64,000 nucleotides of DNA, from assembly GCA_030148225.1 (NCBI GenBank), contig JASBTX010000020.1:1-64000 (forward strand), in the 5' to 3' direction. The position numbers and the translations under genes are program-made. Positions 23,006 through 32,810 of the stretch are shown in pieces (within the stretch, counting starts at the first letter, position 1; each line of letters opens with the position of its first letter). This DNA is from Paracoccaceae bacterium (lineage in GTDB: Bacteria > Pseudomonadota > Alphaproteobacteria > Rhodobacterales > Rhodobacteraceae). The notes below the pieces were generated by a model. It did no database searches and was not told the DNA's origin. It saw nothing but the letters and a program-made list of their open reading frames with translations.

Positions 23006-24724
23006 ATGTTGTCCTCTTACCTGCCGCTCCTGAAATGGGCGCGCGGCTATGACCGGAATGTGCTAGCCGCTGACGCCACGGCCGCTGTGATCGTTACCGC
23101 CATGCTGATCCCGCAATCGCTTGCCTATGCGCTGCTGGCCGGATTGCCGCCGGAAATCGGGCTTTATGCCTCGATCGCGCCGCTTCTGGTCTACACGCTT
23201 TTCGGCACTTCGATGACGCTGGCGGTCGGTCCGGTTGCCGTCGCCTCGCTCATGACCGCATCTGCCGTGGGTGAACTCGCGGCGGTGGGCACACCGGAAT
23301 ATCTGGGCGCGGCCATCGCCCTGGCCCTCATATCCGGTCTGTTGCTGATGGCGATGGGTGTGGCGCGGCTTGGGTTTCTGTCAAATTTCCTGAGCCATCC
23401 TGTCATTTCGGGCTTCATCACCGCCAGCGCCATTCTGATCGCGATGGGTCAGTTGAGACACGTTCTGGGCGTCGGGATCGAGGGGCATAATCTGCTTGAG
23501 CAGATCATCAGCCTTGGCCGTCATCTGTCCGGCATCAATCCGGTGACTGCCGCCATCGGAGTGGCGGTCATCCTGTTTCTGGTCTGGGCGCGGCGGGCGC
23601 TGGCACCCGTTCTGATCCGGATGGGTCTGCCCGACAAAGCTGCGGGCAGCCTCGCGCGGGTTGCCCCTGTCGTGGCCGTGATCGCAACCACACTGATCGT
23701 CTGGCAATTTGATCTGGGCGCGGCAGGTGTGGCCGTGGTGGGTGACATACCGCGCGGCCTGCCCCGCCCGGCGCTGCCGGATTTTGATCCCGAACTCTGG
23801 ACCGCGCTTTTGCTGCCCGCGCTGATGATCAGCGGGGTGGGCTATGTCGAAACGATCTCGGTCGCGCAGACGCTCGCGGCCAAGCGGCGCGAGCGGATCG
23901 ACCCGGATCAGGAACTGATCGCGCTGGGTGCAGCCAATATCGGCTCGGGCATATCAGGCGGGTTCCCGGTCACCGGCGGCTTTGCCCGTTCCGTCGTTAA
24001 TTTCGATGCCGGTGCCCGCACACCCGCCGCGGGTGCCATGACCGCCATCGGCATCGCACTCGCGACCCTCTTTCTGACGCCTGCCCTCTATTACCTGCCC
24101 AAGGCGACGCTGGCGGCGACCATCATCGTGGCGGTTCTGTCCCTGCTGGATGTTGGTGCAATCAGGCGCACATGGATATATTCGAAATCCGACTTTGCCG
24201 CCTTGGCCGGAACAATCCTGGGTACACTTGTGTTTGGTGTGGAGATTGGCATCGCCGTGGGTGTCCTCAGTTCGCTCATCCTGTTTCTGGGCCGCACCGC
24301 CCGCCCGCATATCGCCGTCGTCGGGCGCGTGCCCGGCTCCGAGCATTACCGCAACGTCAAACGCCACGACGTAATCGCCACACCCGGTATCCTTTCGCTG
24401 CGCGTCGACGAAAGTCTCTATTTCCCTAATGCCCGGTTCCTCGAGGATCAGATCAACGCTGCCATCGCGGCCGATCCGGCGGTCAGGGACGTGGTTCTGA
24501 TGTTTCCTGCGGTCAATGTCATCGACGCCTCGGCGCTGGAAAGTCTTGAACAGATCAACCATCGTCTGGGCGATGCCGGTATCCGTCTGCATCTTAGCGA
24601 GGTCAAAGGCCCAGTCATGGACCGCCTGAACCGGACAGAGTTTGCAGCTCAGCTGGGTGGTCAGATCCACCTCAGCCAGTTTGCGGCAGAGCAGGCGATC
24701 ATGGCCAGCAGGGCCGCCGCCTGA
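23006..24724 (+). CDS. SulP family anion transporter with STAS domain
   Basis: A 572-residue SLC26/SulP transporter, with about twelve to fourteen helices starting with the TAAVIVTAMLIPQSLAYALLAG motif (helix 1 SulP signature), followed by a C-terminal STAS domain (about residues 450-560; VNVIDASALESLE contains the DxSG-like switch). It probably moves sulfate or sulfite, consistent with the operon: the persulfide dioxygenase makes sulfite. ATG 23006 has an AAAGGACG ribosome site. It is the last gene of the BigR-controlled operon, 72 bp after the sulfurtransferase. Confidence 0.9.
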   Translation: MLSSYLPLLKWARGYDRNVLAADATAAVIVTAMLIPQSLAYALLAGLPPEIGLYASIAPLLVYTLFGTSMTLAVGPVAVASLMTASAVGELAAVGTPEYLGAAIALALISGLLLMAMGVARLGFLSNFLSHPVISGFITASAILIAMGQLRHVLGVGIEGHNLLEQIISLGRHLSGINPVTAAIGVAVILFLVWARRALAPVLIRMGLPDKAAGSLARVAPVVAVIATTLIVWQFDLGAAGVAVVGDIPRGLPRPALPDFDPELWTALLLPALMISGVGYVETISVAQTLAAKRRERIDPDQELIALGAANIGSGISGGFPVTGGFARSVVNFDAGARTPAAGAMTAIGIALATLFLTPALYYLPKATLAATIIVAVLSLLDVGAIRRTWIYSKSDFAALAGTILGTLVFGVEIGIAVGVLSSLILFLGRTARPHIAVVGRVPGSEHYRNVKRHDVIATPGILSLRVDESLYFPNARFLEDQINAAIAADPAVRDVVLMFPAVNVIDASALESLEQINHRLGDAGIRLHLSEVKGPVMDRLNRTEFAAQLGGQIHLSQFAAEQAIMASRAAA

Positions 24725-24838
24725 GGCCCGCCCCGGACGAGCACGCAACACCTGCGGCCAACACGAGATATATACCGCGCTTCTGTTGCCTGTCCCCTGG
24801 GGCTGGCTTACTCAGGTACGACCCAAAGGACGAAGCGC

Positions 24839-25918
24839 ATGCCAAAGAACAGCTGGAAGATTGCCGTCATCCCGGGTGACGGGATCGGGAAAGAAACCAC
24901 ACCAGAAGGCATTCGCGTTCTGGAAGCCGCCGCAAAACGTTTCGACCTCGGATTTGATTTCGACGATTACGAATTTGCCTCCGCCGATTACTATACAAAA
25001 CACGGGCAGATGCTCCCCGATGACTGGAAGGATCATCTGAGCGGCAGTGATGCCCTGTTTTTCGGGGCTGTAGGATGGCCCGAGGTGGTACCCGATCACA
25101 TCTCGCTTTGGGGGTCGCTCATCCAGTTTCGGCGGGAATTCGATCAATATGTCAGCCTGCGCCCGGCGCGTGCGATGCCCGGTGTTCCGCTGCCGCTGGC
25201 GGGTCGCGCACCCGGTGATATCGATATGATGATCGTGCGCGAAAACACCGAAGGCGAATATTCGTCCATCGGCGGCAGGATGTTTCCCGGTACCGAACGC
25301 GAGATTGTCCTGCAGGAAACCGTGATGAGCCGGGTCGGCGTCGACCGCATCCTGAAATACGCCTTCGATCTGGCGGCGAAACGCGGCGGGCACCTGACAT
25401 CGGCCACCAAATCCAACGGGATCTCGATCACGATGCCCTATTGGGACGAGCGGGTGGCCGAGATGGCGACACATTATCCCGACATCAAGGTCGACAAATA
25501 TCATATCGATATTCTGACGGCGCAGTTTGTCCTGCACCCCGACTGGTTCGACGTTGTCGTGGCCTCCAATCTTTTCGGCGACATCCTGTCTGACCTCGGC
25601 CCCGCCTGTACGGGCACGATTGGCATCGCCCCCTCGGGAAACATCAACCCCGAGGGGAAATTTCCATCACTGTTCGAGCCGGTCCACGGCTCTGCGCCGG
25701 ATATCGCCGGGCAGGGCATCGCCAACCCGGTCGGACAGATCTGGGCGGCGGCGATGATGCTGGAACATCTGGGTGCCGATGCGGCCAGCAGATCGATTGT
25801 CACTGCGATTGAACGGGTACTGTCAGAAGAGGCCCTGCGCACGCCAGACCTCGGCGGCCCGGCCGACACCAAAACCTGTGGCGCAGCAATAGCCGACGCC
25901 GTCATGGAAGGGTCTTAG
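24839..25918 (+). CDS. Tartrate / D-malate dehydrogenase (TtuC/DmlA-type)
   Basis: A 359-residue Mn2+/NAD+-dependent beta-decarboxylating dehydrogenase of the isocitrate/isopropylmalate fold. Seen are the N-terminal IPGDGIGKE, SLRPARAMPGVPLPL, VRENTEGEYSSIGG, the metal-binding SNLFGDILSDLGP and the C-terminal EPVHGSAPDIAGQGIANP. Residues around LRPARAMPG are typical of tartrate/D-malate enzymes rather than LeuB. It probably oxidises D-malate or tartrate to pyruvate or related acids. The stop is directly followed by the GTG start of a haloacetate-dehalogenase-like gene. That enzyme class yields glycolate from haloacetates. Confidence 0.9.
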   Translation: MPKNSWKIAVIPGDGIGKETTPEGIRVLEAAAKRFDLGFDFDDYEFASADYYTKHGQMLPDDWKDHLSGSDALFFGAVGWPEVVPDHISLWGSLIQFRREFDQYVSLRPARAMPGVPLPLAGRAPGDIDMMIVRENTEGEYSSIGGRMFPGTEREIVLQETVMSRVGVDRILKYAFDLAAKRGGHLTSATKSNGISITMPYWDERVAEMATHYPDIKVDKYHIDILTAQFVLHPDWFDVVVASNLFGDILSDLGPACTGTIGIAPSGNINPEGKFPSLFEPVHGSAPDIAGQGIANPVGQIWAAAMMLEHLGADAASRSIVTAIERVLSEEALRTPDLGGPADTKTCGAAIADAVMEGS

Positions 25919-26824
25919 GTGGTCGCGTCCGCGTTCCTTAAGGGTTTTGATGTCCGGCGGGTCCGGTTGCCCGATCTCACGATCAACTCTGCCAGCGCGG
26001 GGTCAGGCCCGCCGGTGTTGCTGCTCCATGGCCATCCGCAAACCCATATCGTCTGGCGCAAGGTCGCCCCGCGCCTTGTTCAGGCAGGCTATCAGGTGAT
26101 TGCGCCCGATCTCAGGGGCTATGGCGACAGTGACAAGCCCGAAAGTGACCTGTCGCATTTTCCCTATTCAAAACGGGTCATGGCGGCGGATCAGATTGCC
26201 CTGATGCAGCATCTGGGCCATGAGAGGTTTTCCGTTGTCGGACATGATCGCGGCGGGCGGGTGGCGCATCGCCTTGCCCTTGATTATCCAGAGGCGGTAG
26301 AACGGATTGCTGTTCTGGATATTGCGCCCACAAGCACGATGTACGCAAAAACCAATCAGGAATTCGCCACGCGCTATTTCTGGTGGTTTTTCCTGATCCA
26401 GCCTGATGGATTGCCCGAGAAAATGATCGCCTCGGATCCGGAATATTTCCTGCGCAGACATATCGCGGGCCAGGTAAAGATTGCAGGTTCCGTGGAAGAG
26501 GCCGCAATCGCCGAATACCTGCGCAGCTACCGCGACCCGGCCACACGCCACGCGATCTGCGAAGACTACCGGGCAGCGGCGAGCATCGATCTGGTGCATG
26601 ACCGGGAAGATCAGTCCAGCCGTATTGACGCACCCTTGCTGGCGATCTGGGGCGCGCAAGGCGTCGTCGGAGAGCTCTATGACGTCACGGCGACATGGCA
26701 GGACAAAGCAAACAACGTCTCGGGCATTGCCCTGCCCTGCGGCCACGCCATCCCCGAGGAAGCACCCGCAGAGCTAACCCAACACATCCTTGAATTTCTG
26801 GCAGGTAAGGGCGGCAGCGACTGA
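25919..26824 (+). CDS. Haloacetate-dehalogenase-like alpha/beta hydrolase
   Basis: A 301-residue hydrolase that aligns in length and motifs with fluoroacetate dehalogenases. The catalytic nucleophile Asp110, carboxylate-binding Arg111 and Arg114 (GHDRGGRV), Asp134 and His276 are present. In characterised fluoroacetate dehalogenases His155 and Trp156 with a Tyr cradle the fluoride. Here position 155 is Trp (FWWFF) while Trp156 and the CEDYRA Tyr remain. That predicts altered halide handling, so chloro- or bromoacetate or an epoxide may be preferred. The GTG start abuts the previous stop with no gap. Confidence 0.8.
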   Translation: MVASAFLKGFDVRRVRLPDLTINSASAGSGPPVLLLHGHPQTHIVWRKVAPRLVQAGYQVIAPDLRGYGDSDKPESDLSHFPYSKRVMAADQIALMQHLGHERFSVVGHDRGGRVAHRLALDYPEAVERIAVLDIAPTSTMYAKTNQEFATRYFWWFFLIQPDGLPEKMIASDPEYFLRRHIAGQVKIAGSVEEAAIAEYLRSYRDPATRHAICEDYRAAASIDLVHDREDQSSRIDAPLLAIWGAQGVVGELYDVTATWQDKANNVSGIALPCGHAIPEEAPAELTQHILEFLAGKGGSD

Positions 26825-26852
26825 CCTGTTTTCGCCGGGATTGTGCGGGAAC

Positions 26853-26928
26853 TGGTGCCGCTGAAGGGACTCGAACCCCCGACCCCATCATTACGAATGA
26901 CGTGCTCTACCATCTGAGCTACAGCGGC
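26853..26928 (-). tRNA. tRNA-Thr (anticodon CGU)
   Basis: A 76-base cloverleaf on the minus strand: acceptor GCCGCTG paired with CAGCGGC, D-arm GCTCAGATGGTAGAGC, anticodon loop TTCGTAA with CGT at 26895-26893, and T-arm GGGGGTTCGAGTCCC. The 3' CCA is encoded. The anticodon reads ACG codons. Confidence 0.95.
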
Positions 26929-26980
26929 GACGGGGCGCTCATAGCAATGACTGGCGGCGATGGATAGCCCTAAAATCGGT

Positions 26981-28564
26981 TCAGATCGCGTCTTTGACCA
27001 CCGGGGTCACGTCGATGACCTGTGACCGGGGTTCACCGGTTTCCGCGTCATCGTCGCCAGCTTGGGCCGTATCCTCGGTGTCGCCACCCGCGGCTGCATC
27101 CATTTCGGCAATGTCCGGTTTGTCAGCGTCATCGGTCAGGTCGCCCGGATTCCCGTTGTTGTCGCCGGGCTTTCCGGCATCGGTGGCGGGCGCACCCACG
27201 ATGAGGGGCAGCATGCCTGCCGATCCGGGCATATCGACCTCTCCCTCGGGCGCGTCCGTCCAGCTGAGCGTATCGAAACTCTGACAGTTTTCGCAGACAG
27301 GCGACCAGCGGGCGTTGATACCGTGGCAATTGTCACAAACCCATTGCGGCCCGCGCGGCGCGGTCACGGCCCGGGTCAGCCAGCCACGCACGATGGTATC
27401 ATCGGCACCCTCTCCGCGCTCGATCGCGGCCATGATGGTCAGCGCGCGCGCGTTCGGGGCGGTCGAGGACAGATCGCCCAGCGCCTTGCGCGCCGCCGGA
27501 AAATCCTCGGCGGCAATGTGCAACTCGGCCAGCATCATCCGCGTTTCGGGATGATCAGGGTGAACCTTGGTCAGCTGTGCAAAGCGCTTGATCCGGTCCT
27601 CTGCGCTTTCGTCCGGCGCGATGGCGGCAAAGGTGGCCGCAATATCGGGATGCGGCGTCACCTCCCATGCTTTTTTCAGTACCCGCGCAGCATAGCGTGC
27701 CTTGCCACCGGCAATGTACCCTTCGGCGGCGAGCACCGCAGCCGGAACAAGATCAGGCGACAGGCGGTTGGCCTCGATCGCGGCTTCGCGGGCATCAATC
27801 GTGTTGTCGTCATCCAGAACATCGCGCGCCTCGGACAGGGCCAGCACCGCGTCGCGCCGGCGATGCACATCGCGGGGCAGATCGCCGTGGCGCAGCTTGG
27901 CCCGCAGCGTCCTGCGCGCACCGCTCCAGTCTTCGGCCTTGGCCTGAAGCCTGAGAAGCACATCTGATGTTTCCGAATGGGCGGGTTTCAGGGCAAAGGC
28001 CTTTTCGGCCAGTTTCATCGCCATTTCGGTATCACCCGCAGCCAGTTTCTGCTTCATGATCCCGCGCACACCGACAAAACGCGTCCGCTCGTCGGCCAGC
28101 AGGGATTTGTAGGTTTCTTCCGCCTTCTCGCGGTCACCGGCCATTTCGGCGGCCTGCGCGGTGATCAGGTTGGTCAGGTCAGGCCGGCCCAGATACCGCT
28201 CGGCGCGGGCGGCCTTTTGCATGGCAAGGCGTCCTTCACCCGACGCCAGCGCCATCAGCCCGTCGGCCAGCGCCTGAAACCCCTTGCGTTCCCGGTTGCG
28301 GCTGAAATACCGCGAGATTGCCGTTTCATCCCCGTTGAAAAACCGCAGGATTGCCACCAGCAACCCGGCAATCCTGAGCATGAGCCAGAGACCCAGAAGC
28401 AGGATCAGCAACGCAACGATGGATTGCAGTGGCCCCAGCGTGAATTCGGTATTGGCCACCGAAATCTGGATACCGCCGCTGGTTGCCAGCAGGCTGTCGA
28501 CGCCAAAGGCCAGGCCGACAACCAGCGCGAGGAAGAGCAGAATTTTTATCAAAGACCAAAGCAT
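26981..28564 (-). CDS. HemY-like tetratricopeptide membrane protein with C-terminal zinc ribbon
   Basis: A 527-residue protein of the HemY_N family: two N-terminal membrane helices (about residues 5-22 and 42-72), followed by a TPR-like helical region to about 390. It is not protoporphyrinogen oxidase despite the shared name. A rubredoxin/zinc-ribbon-like segment follows near residue 410 (WVCDNCHGIN with a second CENCQSFD pair), then an acidic, Asp/Ala-rich tail of about 90 residues. The gene follows mic60 and hemD in the same direction. The C-terminal ribbon suggests metal binding or a protein contact; the role in heme synthesis is not established. Confidence 0.85.
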   Translation of the reverse strand: MLWSLIKILLFLALVVGLAFGVDSLLATSGGIQISVANTEFTLGPLQSIVALLILLLGLWLMLRIAGLLVAILRFFNGDETAISRYFSRNRERKGFQALADGLMALASGEGRLAMQKAARAERYLGRPDLTNLITAQAAEMAGDREKAEETYKSLLADERTRFVGVRGIMKQKLAAGDTEMAMKLAEKAFALKPAHSETSDVLLRLQAKAEDWSGARRTLRAKLRHGDLPRDVHRRRDAVLALSEARDVLDDDNTIDAREAAIEANRLSPDLVPAAVLAAEGYIAGGKARYAARVLKKAWEVTPHPDIAATFAAIAPDESAEDRIKRFAQLTKVHPDHPETRMMLAELHIAAEDFPAARKALGDLSSTAPNARALTIMAAIERGEGADDTIVRGWLTRAVTAPRGPQWVCDNCHGINARWSPVCENCQSFDTLSWTDAPEGEVDMPGSAGMLPLIVGAPATDAGKPGDNNGNPGDLTDDADKPDIAEMDAAAGGDTEDTAQAGDDDAETGEPRSQVIDVTPVVKDAI

Positions 28565-28573
28565 CGGGCGATC

Positions 28574-29881
28574 CTAGTTTCCGGTCAGCTGCGCCGCATA
28601 TCCGGCAAAGGCAGCGTTGACGTCCAAATATGTCTGCGCGCGCAAAATCCAATCGCCCAGCCGCTCTTGTCCCGGCCCGGGCAAATCCGGAATTTCGGCC
28701 AGTGCCTCGGCGACCTGACCGTTGCGCAATGCGGCTTCGGCCCGCGATAAAACGGCGTCGGGGTCGGCACCGTCCTGCGCCGTGAGCGAACGCGCGCCGG
28801 TCTGGGCGCGCATGAAGGCCCAGAAACGGTCGCCAAAGGCCTCGCCGCCGGTTTCGCGCAACGATACGGCCAGCGCATCGCGCGCCGCCTGAGGAAAGCT
28901 TTGTTGCAGCGCATTCAGCGTCGGGGCACCGTCGGCGGCAAGCGCCCTCAGTTCATCCGGTGCCTTTTGGCCGGTCAGATCCTCAAGGGCATTGAGCACC
29001 CGCGCATAGGGTTCCCCCGCGGCGAGTCCGGCCTCGGCCTCGCCCAAAAGTGCCCGCAGGCGGGCAGCGGTTTCTGCAGCCGTCGCGGTTTCGGCGGCCT
29101 CTTCTGCCGCCCGCAGGCGATCCGCGACATTGGCATCCATGCCGGAAAGCGTCTGTTCCAGCGTGCCCAGCCGATCCTGAAGCTCTTGCACAGCCGCCGC
29201 GCCGCCGTTTTCCTCGGTCAGCGCGGCGATCGGCCTGCGCTCTACCTCGTCCATGCGTTCCGACAGCATTCCCAGTTCCCCAGCCAGCACTGCCAACTCT
29301 GATGTCAGATTTGATGCAGCATCCTCTGCGGCTGCGGTGCGCTCAAGTTTCTCTTCCTGCAGCGCGTCGGTTAGTTCGGAAACCTCCTGACGCAGCGCGG
29401 CAATCTCGGACCTCGTCTCGCCGACCGGCCAGATCAGCCGGGCCAGCAAAACACCCGCCAGCACGGCAACCAGACACGCGGCGGCCATGGGAACGAAACG
29501 CGACAGGCCGTCGCCCGCATCAGTCCCGGTTGACGTCCCTTCAGCAGGCTCTGACTGCGCGTCTGCGGTTGATGAAACCGTACCCGCGTGAGGGTCTGAT
29601 GGTGCGTCTTCCTCTGACGGCGCCTGCGCGGCGGCGGTCGTCTTCACTTCCGATTCAGCGGTCTTCCCTGACGGTTTGCTGTCCGTCGCATTCTTGTTGC
29701 CCGCTTTACCGGCAGTTTTTTCCGCCTTGTCCGTGATTTCTGCGCCGTCCACGCCTTCGGCTTCAGGCGCGGGTGTCGCCTTGGGTCCTTCGCCCGACGG
29801 CGGCAGTTCCTCGACGATTTCCGCCTCTTCCGCTGTCGGGTCTATCTTCTTTTTCGGGGGTCTCTTTGCCTTGCCTGCCAC
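28574..29881 (-). CDS. mic60: Mic60/mitofilin-like inner-membrane protein
   Basis: A 435-residue protein: an acidic, Ala/Thr-rich disordered N terminus (1-125), one transmembrane helix at about 129-152, a long coiled coil (about 155-275), and a C-terminal mitofilin-type helical domain. This architecture matches bacterial Mic60, the ancestor of the mitochondrial crista-junction protein, and the position between hemD and hemY-like is the usual alphaproteobacterial one. GTG 29881 is the start. It probably shapes or tethers the inner membrane. Nine bp separate it from the hemY-like gene. Confidence 0.82.
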   Translation of the reverse strand: MAGKAKRPPKKKIDPTAEEAEIVEELPPSGEGPKATPAPEAEGVDGAEITDKAEKTAGKAGNKNATDSKPSGKTAESEVKTTAAAQAPSEEDAPSDPHAGTVSSTADAQSEPAEGTSTGTDAGDGLSRFVPMAAACLVAVLAGVLLARLIWPVGETRSEIAALRQEVSELTDALQEEKLERTAAAEDAASNLTSELAVLAGELGMLSERMDEVERRPIAALTEENGGAAAVQELQDRLGTLEQTLSGMDANVADRLRAAEEAAETATAAETAARLRALLGEAEAGLAAGEPYARVLNALEDLTGQKAPDELRALAADGAPTLNALQQSFPQAARDALAVSLRETGGEAFGDRFWAFMRAQTGARSLTAQDGADPDAVLSRAEAALRNGQVAEALAEIPDLPGPGQERLGDWILRAQTYLDVNAAFAGYAAQLTGN

Positions 29882-29966
29882 GACCGGTTCCTACCCTTTC
29901 AAAGCTGCCGCTCCGACATCACACCCACCCCGGCCCTTTTGGCGCAAATCGCTGATTTGCCGGGGT

Positions 29967-30674
29967 TTAACGCGGGTTGAGATTCGCCAGAACCGCCTTG
30001 AGCATAGCCGTACCGCTGGGGGCTGCAACAACATGAGTGTCCGGAAATCTGGATCGGTCGATCTCTGCCGCCGTTGCCGCGCTGATACAGATCACGCGTG
30101 CCTGCGAGATACCCTTGACCTCGTGCATCAGAAGTCGCGCCGTTCTGGGTGAAAACATCGGCAGCACAACCGGTTTGCGGCCCAGAATAACACTCGCCGC
30201 CGCGGCACTCAGATTCCGGGAAACCTGTTCATAAACAACGATCTTTCGGATCGATATCCCGTGGGATGACAGGTTTTCAACGATATCACCGCGCGCATAA
30301 AGCCCCGCGTAATGGGCCATGCGCTCGGGCGGATTTCCCGCCGCGATCATCTTGATCAGCGTTGCCGCATCACCGGCGATCCCCCGGATGACAAAGCCGT
30401 TTTCTTCGGCCAGCCGCGCGGTTTTGTCGCCGACGCACCATGCCGGACGGCCATGCGACCGCGCCCGCCGCAGAAAGCCCTGAACACCATTCTGCGACGT
30501 GAAGATCACGACATCGCAGATATCGTCGAAATCGCGATCCACCCAGATGATCTTTTGCAGCGGAGAGATGATGATGGGCCAATCGGGACCCAACTCCGCA
30601 TAGCAGGCATTGGCGAAGGACTGTGCCTGAACCTGAGGTCGGGTCAGCACGAGGATAGGTTGGTCGACAGTCAC
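29967..30674 (-). CDS. hemD: Uroporphyrinogen-III synthase
   Basis: A 235-residue enzyme that cyclises hydroxymethylbilane to uroporphyrinogen III in tetrapyrrole synthesis. The fold is two-domain and poorly conserved; recognisable parts are [11 protein letters not shown] at the N terminus, [14 protein letters not shown], the VVYEQV hinge and [10 protein letters not shown]. The start is GTG 30674. The gene is divergent from tsaD with 77 bp between starts. It precedes mic60, giving the alphaproteobacterial hemD-mic60-hemY order. Identification rests on both motifs and neighbourhood. Confidence 0.88.
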   Translation of the reverse strand: MTVDQPILVLTRPQVQAQSFANACYAELGPDWPIIISPLQKIIWVDRDFDDICDVVIFTSQNGVQGFLRRARSHGRPAWCVGDKTARLAEENGFVIRGIAGDAATLIKMIAAGNPPERMAHYAGLYARGDIVENLSSHGISIRKIVVYEQVSRNLSAAAASVILGRKPVVLPMFSPRTARLLMHEVKGISQARVICISAATAAEIDRSRFPDTHVVAAPSGTAMLKAVLANLNPR

Positions 30675-30751
30675 TTGGGCAGCTACGGAGTTGTCTTCAA
30701 TACGGACACAGTGCTAACTGCCCCGGAAAATACAAGCCCTTTCGCCGATTT

Positions 30752-31834
30752 ATGACACACAACCTGACCGTTCTGGGCATCGAGAGCAGCTGCGACGATA
30801 CCGCTGCGGCTGTGCTAAGATGCAGCCCGCCGGGGGGTGAGATCATGTCATCGGTGGTCTTTGGTCAGGGTGCATTGCATGCCGAATTCGGGGGCGTCGT
30901 GCCCGAAATTGCAGCCCGCGCCCATGCCGAAAAGCTGGACCTCGCTGTCGAACAGGCGCTGGGTGAGGCCGGTTGCGGTCTGAGTGATATCGGGCTGATT
31001 GCCGTAACCTCGGGGCCGGGGCTGATCGGCGGAGTTATGTCAGGGGTCATGTGCGCACGCGGTCTGGCGGCCGGTCGGGGCTTGCCGCTGATTGGGGTCA
31101 ACCACCTTGCCGGGCATGCCCTGACACCCCGCCTCACGGATAACGCGGCCTATCCTTATGTAATGCTGCTGGTGTCGGGCGGGCACTGCCAGTTTCTGCT
31201 TGTTCAGGCTGCCGACCGGTTCACAAGGCTGGGCGGCACCATCGATGATGCCCCCGGAGAGGCGTTTGACAAGGTCGCGCGTATCCTCGGGCTGGAACAG
31301 CCGGGCGGCCCTGCGGTCGAGAAGGCAGCGCGCGACGGTGATCCTCACCGGTTCCGGTTTCCCCGTCCGCTCCTCGACCGTGACAATGCGGATATGTCCT
31401 TTTCGGGTCTCAAGACCGCCGTGCTGCGCCAGCGTGATCAGCTGATCACGGATCAGGGCGGTCTTTATCCCCGGGATCGTCAGGACATCTGCGCCGGTTT
31501 TCAGGCCGCCATCTGCGATGTGCTCAGCCACAAGACACGGCTGGCACTAGACATCGCCACCGGGATAGCCGGCGCAAACCCGCCCCTCGCTGTCGCTGGT
31601 GGTGTCGCGGCCAATAGCGCCATCCGTTCAGCCCTGACCAAGGTCTCAACCGGCCTCATGGCACCGCCGCAACGGCTCTGTACTGACAATGCCGCCATGA
31701 TCGCGTGGGCAGGATACGAAAAACACATGGCCGGGCACGCCGATCCCGGTGATCTGGTCCCAAGGCCGCGCTGGCCGCTGGACGATCAGAGCGCACCGCT
31801 GCTCGGTTCCGGCAAAAAGGGGGCCAAGGCATGA
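30752..31834 (+). CDS. tsaD: tRNA N6-adenosine threonylcarbamoyltransferase TsaD
   Basis: A 360-residue enzyme that transfers threonylcarbamoyl to A37 of ANN-decoding tRNAs, together with TsaB and TsaE. The ASKHA-fold start [13 protein letters not shown], the iron ligands His118 and His122 (NHLAGH) and SGGHCQFLL are all present. The C-terminal part has [12 protein letters not shown] and a TDNAAMIA motif. The start ATG is divergent from hemD. The stop overlaps the ATG of gpsA by four bases, a common pairing in Rhodobacterales. Confidence 0.97.
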   Translation: MTHNLTVLGIESSCDDTAAAVLRCSPPGGEIMSSVVFGQGALHAEFGGVVPEIAARAHAEKLDLAVEQALGEAGCGLSDIGLIAVTSGPGLIGGVMSGVMCARGLAAGRGLPLIGVNHLAGHALTPRLTDNAAYPYVMLLVSGGHCQFLLVQAADRFTRLGGTIDDAPGEAFDKVARILGLEQPGGPAVEKAARDGDPHRFRFPRPLLDRDNADMSFSGLKTAVLRQRDQLITDQGGLYPRDRQDICAGFQAAICDVLSHKTRLALDIATGIAGANPPLAVAGGVAANSAIRSALTKVSTGLMAPPQRLCTDNAAMIAWAGYEKHMAGHADPGDLVPRPRWPLDDQSAPLLGSGKKGAKA

Positions 31835-32781
31835 TCGCCGTCTTGGGTTCCGGCGCCTTCGGAACCGCGCTTGCGGTCGCGCTCGCCTCGGCGGGGCGCG
31901 ATGTCATTCTCTGGGGCCGGGATGGCGACGCGATGGCGCAAATGTCCGCGCATCGTTGCAATGAGCCGAAACTGCCGGGGGTGGCGTTTCCTGCAAATCT
32001 GCAGGTGCGGGCTGATCTGGATCAGGTCCGGGCCGATATGCTCTTGCTGGCGGTGCCCGCGCAAACTCTGGCCGGGTTTCTGGATCATCATCGCGTCACG
32101 GCGCAGGCGCTTGTCGCCTGTTGCAAAGGCGTAGACCTTGCCACAGGGCTGGGGCCCGTGGGCATCATCGAGGCACGCGGCATCGGCACCGGCGCCATAC
32201 TGACCGGGCCAAGTTTCGCCGCCGATATCGGCAGGGGCCTGCCCACGGCGCTGACGCTGGCCTGCCGGGACGAAACGGCGGGAAAGGTGCTGCAGGATAT
32301 GCTCTCGACACCGTCGCTGCGGCTTTACCGGACCACCGATGTCACCGGTGCCGAACTGGGCGGCGCGCTGAAAAATGTCATGGCTATCGCCGCCGGCCTG
32401 ACCATTGGCGCCGGGCTGGGCGAAAGCGCGCGCGCCGCGATCATCACCCGCGGATTTGCCGAATTGCGCCGTTTTGCGGTGGCACGTGGCGCGCGGCCCG
32501 AGACCATATCGGGTCTCTCCGGGCTGGGTGATCTGGTCCTGACGTCAACATCGCCACAATCGCGCAATTTCAGCTATGGCGTCGATATGGGCCGCGGAAT
32601 TGTCCCCGATCCCGCCAAGACGGTCGAGGGGGTTGCCACCGCACAGGCCGTGGCCCGGCTGGCCATGGCCGAAGGGATAGACATGCCCGTCACCCACCTG
32701 ATCAGCGAACTGGTTCAGGGGCACGTGACCCTGCGCGCGGCCATTGATCATCTGATGTCACGCCCGCTAAAAGCGGAATGA
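31831..32781 (+). CDS. gpsA: Glycerol-3-phosphate dehydrogenase [NAD(P)+]
   Basis: A 316-residue cytoplasmic enzyme reducing dihydroxyacetone phosphate to sn-glycerol-3-phosphate for phospholipid synthesis. The N-terminal Rossmann motif is [12 protein letters not shown]. The catalytic Lys is in [16 protein letters not shown], and the substrate-binding region includes TGPSFAADI and [12 protein letters not shown]. Normal length. Start ATG 31831 overlaps the tsaD stop (ATGA). A gene for an EVE-domain protein follows 29 bp after the stop and may be in the same operon. Confidence 0.97.
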   Translation: MIAVLGSGAFGTALAVALASAGRDVILWGRDGDAMAQMSAHRCNEPKLPGVAFPANLQVRADLDQVRADMLLLAVPAQTLAGFLDHHRVTAQALVACCKGVDLATGLGPVGIIEARGIGTGAILTGPSFAADIGRGLPTALTLACRDETAGKVLQDMLSTPSLRLYRTTDVTGAELGGALKNVMAIAAGLTIGAGLGESARAAIITRGFAELRRFAVARGARPETISGLSGLGDLVLTSTSPQSRNFSYGVDMGRGIVPDPAKTVEGVATAQAVARLAMAEGIDMPVTHLISELVQGHVTLRAAIDHLMSRPLKAE

Positions 32782-32810
32782 ACCATCCGAACCGCAACGG
32801 AGATCCTGAC

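Noticed and set aside
26981..28564. HemY-like protein as protoporphyrinogen oxidase
   Set aside because: It has no FAD motif; the match is to the HemY_N/TPR family, which only shares the name.
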